In this document: positions 57,301 through 64,000 of the stretch, in pieces
Position numbering within the stretch: the stretch's first letter is position 1
How the letters are laid out: each line of letters starts with the position of its first letter
Assembly: GCA_033675265.1 (NCBI GenBank)
Contig: JAUJYZ010000074.1
Location: 531,132 to 595,131, forward strand
Origin: Actinostola sp. cb2023
Taxonomy: Eukaryota; Cnidaria; Anthozoa; Actiniaria; Actinostolidae
Length of the DNA: 64,000 bases
Direction of reading: 5' to 3'
Program-made: the position numbers and the translations under genes
Notes under the pieces: generated by a model
Seen by the model: the letters and a program-made list of their open reading frames with translations, nothing else
Told to the model about the DNA's origin: nothing
The model's database searches: none

Positions 57301-60300
57301 GCGCGCAACACACTTTCTTTGTTGCACGAAGTAGACAACAAAGAAAATGTTGCTCGTATTACCACTCCGCGCGCAACACACTTTCTTTGTTGCACGAAGT
57401 AGACAACAAAGAAAATGTTGCTCGTATTACCACTCCGCGCGCAACACACTTTCTTTGTTGCACGAAGTAGACAACAAAGAAAATGTTGCTCGTATTACCA
57501 CTCCGCGCGCAACACACTTTCTTTGTTGCACGAAGTAGACAACAAAGAAAATGTTGCTCGTAATACCACTCCGCGCGCAACACACTTTCTTTGTTGCACG
57601 AAGTAGACAACAAAGAAAATGTTGCTCGTAATACCACTCCGCGCGCAACACACTTTCTTTGTTGCACGAAGTAGACAACAAAGAAAATGTTGCTCGTATT
57701 ACCACTCCGTGCACAACACACTTTCTTTGTTGCACGAAGTAGACAACAAAGAAAATGTTGCTCGTATTACCACTCCGCGCGCAACACACTTTCTTTGTTG
57801 CACGAAGTAGACAACAAAGAAAATGTTGCTCGTAATACCACTCCGCGCGCAACACACTTTCTTTGTTGCACGAAGTAGACAACAAAGAAAATGTTGCTCG
57901 TATTACCACTCCGCGCGCAACACACTTTCTTTGTTGCACGAAGTAGACAACAAAGAAAATGTTGCTCGTATTACCACTCCGCGCGCAACACACTTTCTTT
58001 GTTGCACGAAGTAGACAACAAAGAAAATGTTGCTCGTATTACCACTCCGCGCGCAACACACTTTCTTTGTTGCACGAAGTAGACAACAAAGAAAATGTTG
58101 CTCGTATTACCACTCCGCGCGCAACACACTTTCTTTGTTGCACGAAGTAGACAACAAAGAAAATGTTGCTCGTATTACCACTCCGTGCGCAACACACTTT
58201 CTTTGTTGCACGAAGTAGACAACAAAGAAAATGTTGCTCGTATTACCACTCCGCGCACAACACACTTTCTTTGTTGCACGAAGTAGACAACAAAGAAAAT
58301 GTTGCTCGTATTACCACTCCGCGCGCAACACACTTTCTTTGTTGCACGAAGTAGACAACAAAGAAAATGTTGCTCGTATTACCACTCCGCGCACAACACA
58401 CTTTCTTTGTTGCACGAAGTAGACAACAAAGAAAATGTTGCTCGTATTACCACTCCGCGCGCAACACACTTTCTTTGTTGCACGAAGTAGACAACAAAGA
58501 AAATGTTGCTCGTATTACCACTCCGCGCGCAACACACTTTCTTTGTTGCACGAAGTAGACAACAAAGAAAATGTTGCTCGTATTACCACTCCGCGCGCAA
58601 CACACTTTCTTTGTTGCACGAAGTAGACAACAAAGAAAATGTTGCTCGTATTACCACTCCGCGCGCAACACACTTTCTTTGTTGCACGAAGTAGACAACA
58701 AAGAAAATGTTGCTCGTATTACCACTCCGTGCGCAACACACTTTCTTTGTTGCACGAAGTAGACAACAAAGAAAATGTTGCTCGTATTACCACTCCGCGC
58801 GCAACACACTTTCTTTGTTGCACGAAGTAGACAACAAAGAAAATGTTGCTCGTATTACCACTCCGCGCACAACACACTTTCTTTGTTGCACGAAGTAGAC
58901 AACAAAGAAAATGTTGCTCGTATTACCACTCCGCGCACACAACACACTTTCTTTGTTGCACGAAGTAGACAACAAAGAAAATGTTGCTCGTATTACCACT
59001 CCGCGCGCAACACACTTTCTTTGTTGCACGAAGTAGACAACAAAGAAAATGTTGCTCGTATTACCACTCGGCGCACAACACACTTTCTTTGTTGCACGAA
59101 GTAGACAACAAAGAAAATGTTGCTCGTATTACCACTCCGCGCGCAACACACTTTCTTTGTTGCACGAAGTAGACAACAAAGAAAATGTTGCTCGTATTAC
59201 CACTCCGCGCGCAACACACTTTCTTTGTTGCACGAAGTAGACAACAAAGAAAATGTTGCTCGTATTACCACTCCGCGCGCAACACACTTTCTTTGTTGCA
59301 CGAAGTAGACAACAAAGAAAATGTTGCTCGTATTACCACTCCGCGCGCAACACACTTTCTTTGTTGCACGAAGTAGACAACAAAGAAAATGTTGCTCGTA
59401 TTACCACTCCGCGCGCAACACACTTTCTTTGTTGCACGAAGTAGACAACAAAGAAAATGTTGCTCGTATTACCACTCCGTGCGCAACACACTTTCTTTGT
59501 TGCACGAAGTAGACAACAAAGAAAATGTTGCTCGTATTACCACTCCGCGCACAACACACTTTCTTTGTTGCACGAAGTAGACAACAAAGAAAATGTTGCT
59601 CGTATTACCACTCCGCGCGCAACACACTTTCTTTGTTGCACGAAGTAGACAACAAAGAAAATGTTGCTCGTATTACCACTCCGCGCACAACACACTTTCT
59701 TTGTTGTACGAAGTAGACAACAAAGAAAATGTTGCTCGTATTACCACTCCGCGCACAACACACTTTCTTTGTTGCACGAAGTAGACAACAAAGAAAATGT
59801 TGCTCGTATTACCACTCCGCGCGCAACACACTTTCTTTGTTGCACGAAGTAGACAACAAAGAAAATGTTGCTCGTATTACCACTCCGCGCGCAACACACT
59901 TTCTTTGTTGCACGAAGTAGACAACAAAGAAAATGTTGCTCGTATTACCACTCCGTGCGCAACACACTTTCTTTGTTGCACGAAGTAGACAACAAAGAAA
60001 ATGTTGCTCGTATTACCACTCCGTGCGCAACACACTTTCTTTGTTGCACGAAGTAGACAACAAAGAAAATGTTGCTCGTATTACCACTCCGCGCGCAACA
60101 CACTTTCTTTGTTGCACGAAGTAGACAACAAAGAAAATGTTGCTCGTATTACCACTCCGCGCACAACACACTTTCTTTGTTGCACGAAGTAGACAACAAA
60201 GAAAATGTTGCTCGTATTACCACTCCGCGCGCAACACACTTTCTTTGTTGCACGAAGTAGACAACAAAGAAAATGTTGCTCGTATTACCACTCCGCGCGC

Positions 60301-63300
60301 AACACACTTTCTTTGTTGCACGAAGTAGACAACAAAGAAAATGTTGCTCGTATTACCACTCCGCGCGCAACACACTTTCTTTGTTGCACGAAGTAGACAA
60401 CAAAGAAAATGTTGCTCGTATTACCACTCCGCGCGCAACACACTTTCTTTGTTGCACGCACGAAGTAGACAACAAAGAAAATGTTGCTCGTATTACCACT
60501 CCGCGCGCAACACACTTTCTTTGTTGCACGAAGTAGACAACAAAGAAAATGTTGCTCGTATTACCACTCCGCGCGCAACACACTTTCTTTGTTGCACGAA
60601 GTAGACAACAAAGAAAATGTTGCTCGTATTACCACTCCGCGCGCAACACACTTTCTTTGTTGCACGAAGTAGACAACAAAGAAAATGTTGCTCGTATTAC
60701 CACTCCGCGCGCAACACACTTTCTTTGTTGCACGAAGTAGACAACAAAGAAAATGTTGCTCGTATTACCACTCCGCGCGCAACACACTTTCTTTGTTGCA
60801 CGAAGTAGACAACAAAGAAAATGTTGCTCGTATTACCACTCCGCGCACAACACACTTTCTTTGTTGCACGAAGTAGACAACAAAGAAAATGTTGCTCGTA
60901 TTACCACTCCGCGCGCAAAACACTTTCTTTGTTGCACGAAGTAGACAACAAAGAAATTGTTGCTCGTATTACCACTCCGCGCGCAACACACTTTCTTTGT
61001 TGCACGAAGTAGACAACAAAGAAAATGTTGCTCGTATTACCACTCCGCGCGCAAACACACTTTCTTTGTTGCACGAAGTAGACAACAAAGAAAATGTTGC
61101 TCGTATTACCACTCCGCGCGCAACACACTTTCTTTGTTGCACGAAGTAGACAACAAAGAAAATGTTGCTCGTATTACCACTCCGCGCGCAACACACTTTC
61201 TTTGTTGCACGAAGTAGACAACAAAGAAATTGTTGCTCGTATTACCACTCCGCGCGCAACACACTTTCTTTGTTGCACGAAGTAGACAACAAAGAAAATG
61301 TTGCTCGTATTACCACTCCGCGCGCAACACACTTTCTTTGTTGCACGAAGTAGACAACAAAGAAAATGTTGCTCGTATTACCACTCCGCGCGCAACACAC
61401 TTTCTTTGTTGCACGAAGTAGACAACAAAGAAAATGTTGGTCGTATTACCACTCCGCGCGCAACACACTTTCTTTGTTGCACGAAGTAGACAACAAAGAA
61501 AATGTTGCTCGTATTACCACTCCGCGCGCAACACACTTTCTTTGTTTCACGAAGTAGACAACAAAGAAAATGTTGCTCGTATTACCACTCCGCGCACAAC
61601 ACACTTTCTTTGTTGCACGAAGTAGACAACAAAGAAAATGTTGCTCGTATTACCACTCCGCGCGCAACACACTTTCTTTGTTTCACGAAGTAGACAACAA
61701 AGAAAATGTTGCTCGTATTACCACTCCGCGCACAACACACTTTCTTTGTTGCACGAAGTAGACAACAAAGAAAATGTTGCTCGTATTACCACTCCGCGCA
61801 CAACACACTTTCTTTGTTGCACGAAGTAGACAACAAAGAAAGTGTTGCTCGTATTACCACTCCGCGCGCAACACACTTTCTTTGTTGCACGAAGTAGACA
61901 ACAAAGAAAATGTTGCTCGTATTACCACTCCGCGCGCAACACACTTTCTTTGTTGCACGAAGTAGACAACAAAGAAAATGTTGCTCGTATTACCACTCCG
62001 CGCGCAACACACTTTCTTTGGATGCACGAAGCAGACAACAAAGAAAATGTTGCTCGTATTACCACTCCGCGCGCAACACACACTTTCTTTGTTGCACAAA
62101 GTAGACAACAAAGAAAGTGTTGCTCGTATTACCACTCCGCGCGCAACACACTTTCTTTGTTGCACGAAGTAGACAACAAAGAAAATGTTGCTCGTATTAC
62201 CACTCCGCGCACAACACACTTTCTTTGTTGCACGAAGTAGACAACAAAGAAAGTGTTGCTCGTATTACCACTCCGCGCGCAACACACTTTCTTTGTTGCA
62301 CGAAGTAGACAACAAAGAAAATGTTGCTCGTATTACCACTCCGCGCGCAACACACTTTCTTTGGATGCACGAAGCAGACAACAAAGAAAATGTTGCTCGT
62401 ATTACCACTCCGCGCGCAACACACTTTCTTTGTTGCACGAAGTAGACAACAAAGAAAATGTTGCTCGTATTACCACTCCGCGCACAACACACTTTCTTTG
62501 TTGCACGAAGTAGAAAACAAAGAAAATGTTGCTCGTATTACCACTCCGCGCGCAACACACTTTCTTTGTTGCACGAAGTAGAAAACAAAGAAAATATTGC
62601 TCGTATTACCACTCCGCGCGCGCAACACACTTTCTTTGTTGCACGAAGTAGACAACAAAGAAAATGTTGCTCGTATTACCACTCCGCGCGCAACACACTT
62701 TCTTTGTTGCACGAAGTAGACAACAAAGAAAATGTTGCTCGTATTACCACTCCGCGCGCAACACACTTTCTTTGTTGCACGAAGTAGACAACAAAGAAAA
62801 TGTTGCTCGTATTACCACTCCGCGCGCAACACACTTTCTTTGTTGCACGAAGTAGACAACAAAGAAAATGTTGCTCGTATTACCACTCCGTGCGCAACAC
62901 ACTTTCTTTGTTGCACGAAGTAGACAACAAAGAAAATGTTGCTCGTATTACCACTCCGCGCACAACACACTTTCTTTGTGGCACGAAGTAGACAACAAAG
63001 AAAATGTTGCTCGTATTACCACTCCGCGCACAACACACTTTCTTTGTTGCACGAAGTAGACAACAAAGAAAATGTGTGCGCGCGGAGTGGTAATGACGAG
63101 TAACATTTTCTCTTCAACAATGTTGCGCGACAAGTTGCACGATTTTGAGGCCCGTATTTCAGGGGGATTTTCAGAGGGAAGAGTTCATGAATTGACGGAG
63201 AATTTAACAAAGAAATACACGAAGGAATGAAGCGAGAATAATTGTGTTGAATAGTAAACGAATTAAGAGAAGCAGAGCAAGAATGAAACTGAAATCAAAG

Positions 63301-64000
63301 CAATGACTGCCTGGGTTCATTCATCTGGTAACGGTCTATGAATCTCACTATCAGTCCCCCCAACAGTTGTCCATCACTACCCTTCGTAGTCAATCAGAGA
63401 ATCCTATACACGCAGTTCCAGACTTCCGGTACGCGCGCAATGCATTGTGAGATTATTACAAAGGAAAAGTGAGCACCAAGTGAGCAAAAACATAGCTTGG
63501 GCTCCCTGTGTCTAGAATTGGTGCTCACTTTTCCTTTGTAATATTCTCATAATGCATTGCGCGGGCACCGGAAGTCTGGAACTCTTGATGCGTGTATAGT
63601 CAAAGCTTGCTGACAAAACGTTGGGAGGTTTCTTGGTGTTGCAGAACACCAGATGACGTTAGACAATGAACACAAAGAACGAGAAGAATGAACTTGAACC
63701 AAAACAATACCCTGCATACAAAGAAACCTAACCAAGAATACAATGCAGACTGTAGCACCAAGAAACACCCAAACGTTGTCACGAGACCGGAAATGACGTA
63801 ACTGAATTCAATCGATATATATTTTTCTTAGGGATATGACTGTCTTGTTTCCAACTGGTTTCCTACCCAGTCTTCAACACGTCAAACTAGAAGCAATGTC
63901 TGCCTTAGAGGGGGAGAGCATGCTAGGACTTGCCAAGGGTACCCTACCACCAGGGAGTGGCTATGCTAGTGCTTACTTCGTGTTGAGCCCACAGTCTAAA
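45378..64000 (+). CDS. DD3-3-like secreted protein, 3' partial, spliced
   Basis: Matches my memory of the protein family named after Dictyostelium DD3-3, whose biochemical role is unknown. Exons: 45378-45454, 45654-45707, 45773-45859, 46178-46279, 46686-46742, 46811-47009, 47490-47630, 48813-49015, 49594-49824, 50257-50427, 50905-51089, 51467-51677, 63832-beyond 64000. Phases are consistent over 1887 nt (629 residues so far). Residues 1-18 ([18 protein letters not shown]) are a signal peptide, followed by [19 protein letters not shown]. Family-type blocks are [94 protein letters not shown] and [20 protein letters not shown]. Many Cys and Asn/Arg-rich stretches fit an extracellular protein. 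Introns 7 and 12 hold unusual repeat arrays. Confidence 0.82.
47255..47435. mobile_element. GTTCCAGAC inverted-repeat element, copy 3
   Basis: GAGTTCCAGACTTTCGGTAC and GTACCGGAAGTCTGGAACTC bound arms of about 80 bp that include AATGCATTATGAGATTATTA and ACAAAGGAAAAGTGAGCACC. ACACAGGGAGCCCA is in the loop. It lies in the DD3-3-like intron before exon 7. Confidence 0.85.
47545..48200 (+). repeat. 92-bp tandem duplication of the DD3-3-like exon 7 end and donor
   Basis: True exon 7 ends GGCTGTTTG at 47630 before GTTAGT. The block CAAAGGTCGTTGGTATTGTA through AACAAACAAGGCTGTTTG plus GTTAGT recurs six more times, with donors at 47723, 47815, 47907, 48001, 48093 and 48185. Unit length is 92-94 bp, not a multiple of three. 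Read-through from the first donor reaches a stop within the next unit. Confidence 0.92.
48259..48386. mobile_element. Foldback with about 45-bp arms
   Basis: ATGGCGTCCAATTTCAATTG is inverted at the right, CAATTGAAATTGGACGCCAT. TGACTAACC-type and GTGTTCATGTG words complete the stem around an AAATGCTTTTGTGTT loop. DD3-3-like intron 47631-48812. Confidence 0.8.
48660..48830 (+). repeat. Two-copy duplication of the DD3-3-like exon 8 acceptor
   Basis: CATATTTGTCGCCCTGCTCT through ATTCATCCACCAG and GCCTTTCAACACC occurs twice. The second copy (acceptor ending 48812) continues into exon 8. The first (acceptor ending 48730) runs CTTCATATTTG into the second copy, and its reading frame stops at TAA within about 20 codons. 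Confidence 0.85.
49060..49520. repeat. 20-bp minisatellite, TTCGTTACCAAATATGGAAG
   Basis: About 22 copies in the DD3-3-like intron 49016-49593. Early copies have TTTCCAAATATGG and later copies have TTACC or TTGCC. Two ATATGG duplications interrupt. Open frames rich in Lys-Tyr-Gly are artefacts. Confidence 0.95.
49825..50256. other. DD3-3-like intron with CATCAT microsatellite words
   Basis: Contains ATCATCATCATC-type and CAGCAGCAGCAG words and one TGGGCTCCCTGTGCTG motif at 49845. No exon or structured element beyond this is seen. Confidence 0.6.
50463..50816. mobile_element. 354-bp foldback with arms of about 165 bp
   Basis: AATGAGGGTTTATCATGTAA at the left is inverted at the right end, TTACATGATAAACCCTCATT. 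The arms stay nearly identical through GGACAAAAATATGATTATCA, GGAAAGAGCTCGTTGAAATT and AAGATCGCTTCACAAATTGC, with only a short central loop. The mirrored open frames on both strands are a consequence. DD3-3-like intron 50428-50904. Confidence 0.9.
51185..51348. mobile_element. TA-flanked MITE, GAGTCG/TATGAGTGGG family, copy 3
   Basis: GAGTCGTTTTCGTATGAGTG and CACTCATATAAAAACGACTC bound the element, with TA on each side. It shares CCAAGCATTCTGATTGGTT with the copies at 4705 and 26160. DD3-3-like intron 51090-51466. Confidence 0.85.
51905..52115. repeat. TACGTCACACTATACGCCAC minisatellite
   Basis: Three to four good units, then increasingly degenerate ACGTCACACTAC words, at the start of the 12-kb DD3-3-like intron. 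Confidence 0.8.
52439..63073. repeat. 68-bp satellite array, about 156 monomers, intronic
   Basis: Monomer: AGAAAATGTTGCTCGTATTA, CCACTCCGCGCGCAACACAC, TTTCTTTGTTGCACGAAGTA, GACAACAA. Most copies are identical. Variants include GCGCAC or GTGCGC for GCGCGC, CAAAACAC for CAACACAC, GGTCG for GCTCG and AATATTGC for AATGTTGC, plus rare 1-4 bp indels. TTTCTTTGTTG and CAACAAAGAAA form an 11-bp perfect stem in each monomer. 68 is not a multiple of three, so the overlapping 63-residue open frames are artefacts. It lies between DD3-3-like exons 12 and 13 and is not a CRISPR array. Confidence 0.97.
63074..63140. repeat. Inverted partial monomer closing the satellite
   Basis: TGCGCGCGGAGTGGTAATGA and CGAGTAACATTTTCT are the reverse complement of the monomer's AGAAAATGTTGCTCGTATTA-CCACTCCGCGCGC, with one extra base. 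CTTCAACAATGTTGCG beyond it mirrors the left flank (AACATTGTTGCGTTGCAAGT at about 52414). The whole array is therefore bracketed by inverted ends. Confidence 0.85.
63412..63590. mobile_element. GTTCCAGAC inverted-repeat element, copy 4
   Basis: AGTTCCAGACTTCCGGTACG and GCACCGGAAGTCTGGAACTC bound arms that include ACAAAGGAAAAGTGAGCACC. TTGGGCTCCCTGTG is in the loop. It is about 240 bp before DD3-3-like exon 13 and highly similar to 47255-47435 but in opposite loop orientation. Confidence 0.85.

Noticed and set aside
52439..63073. CRISPR array
   Set aside because: The 68-bp units are uniform with no unique spacers, no cas genes are present, and the surroundings are spliced animal genes. It is a satellite.
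52439..63073. Dozens of 60-190 residue open frames as a protein repeat family
   Set aside because: The 68-bp period shifts frame every unit, so each frame stops after about 63 codons and the frames overlap one another. They follow from the repeat and have no independent support.

Overview
This window is nuclear DNA from a multicellular animal. It carries four genes, all on the + strand. Three are rich in GT-AG introns, and the fourth is a single-exon seven-transmembrane receptor. The intergenic and intronic DNA is packed with microsatellites, minisatellites, short inverted-repeat (MITE-like) elements and SINE-like tails. The receptor's motif set and the mix of gene families suggest an early-branching, cnidarian- or sponge-like metazoan. 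That lineage call is an inference; nothing in the sequence fixes it.

Layout. (1) 1-10629: the 3' part of a PCTAIRE-type cyclin-dependent kinase (CDK16/17/18 family). It has 16 recognisable exons, from just before the glycine-rich loop to the conserved RRQSMLF C terminus, and its N-terminal extension lies before the window. The first 1.15 kb is an 86-88 bp tandem array. (2) 10630-17572: intergenic, dominated by a 2.05-kb tandem duplication (11419-15496), nested hairpin elements, a poly(A) tract and tRNA-like SINE sequence. (3) 17573-37590: a complete UPF2 (nonsense-mediated decay adaptor) gene. I reconstructed 33 exons, 3705 nt in total, giving 1234 residues with consistent phases throughout. 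One exon start has no AG acceptor. Its introns hold at least ten different minisatellites. (4) 37591-41070: intergenic, with a 20-bp minisatellite and a 64-nt poly(T). (5) 41071-42126: an intronless class A GPCR. (6) 42127-45377: intergenic, with a minisatellite, a TA-flanked MITE and an inverted repeat. (7) 45378-64000: a secreted protein resembling Dictyostelium DD3-3. Twelve complete exons and part of a thirteenth are present, and the gene runs off the right edge. Its last intron in the window is 12 kb long and contains a 10.6-kb satellite of about 156 copies of a 68-bp monomer.

The strongest unusual signals are two. First, four separate tandem arrays each duplicate a splice site together with the adjoining exon end: UPF2 exons 27 and 30, and DD3-3-like exons 7 and 8. 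Each produces decoy splice sites whose use would create a premature stop. Two of the four are in UPF2, itself an NMD factor. Second, the 68-bp satellite has an 11-bp hairpin in every monomer and ends in an inverted monomer, as if it expanded from inside a foldback element.

The four genes do not form an operon or pathway. They are a cell-signalling kinase, an mRNA surveillance factor, a receptor and a secreted protein that happen to be neighbours. No virus, toxin, rRNA gene, CRISPR array or prokaryotic feature was found.
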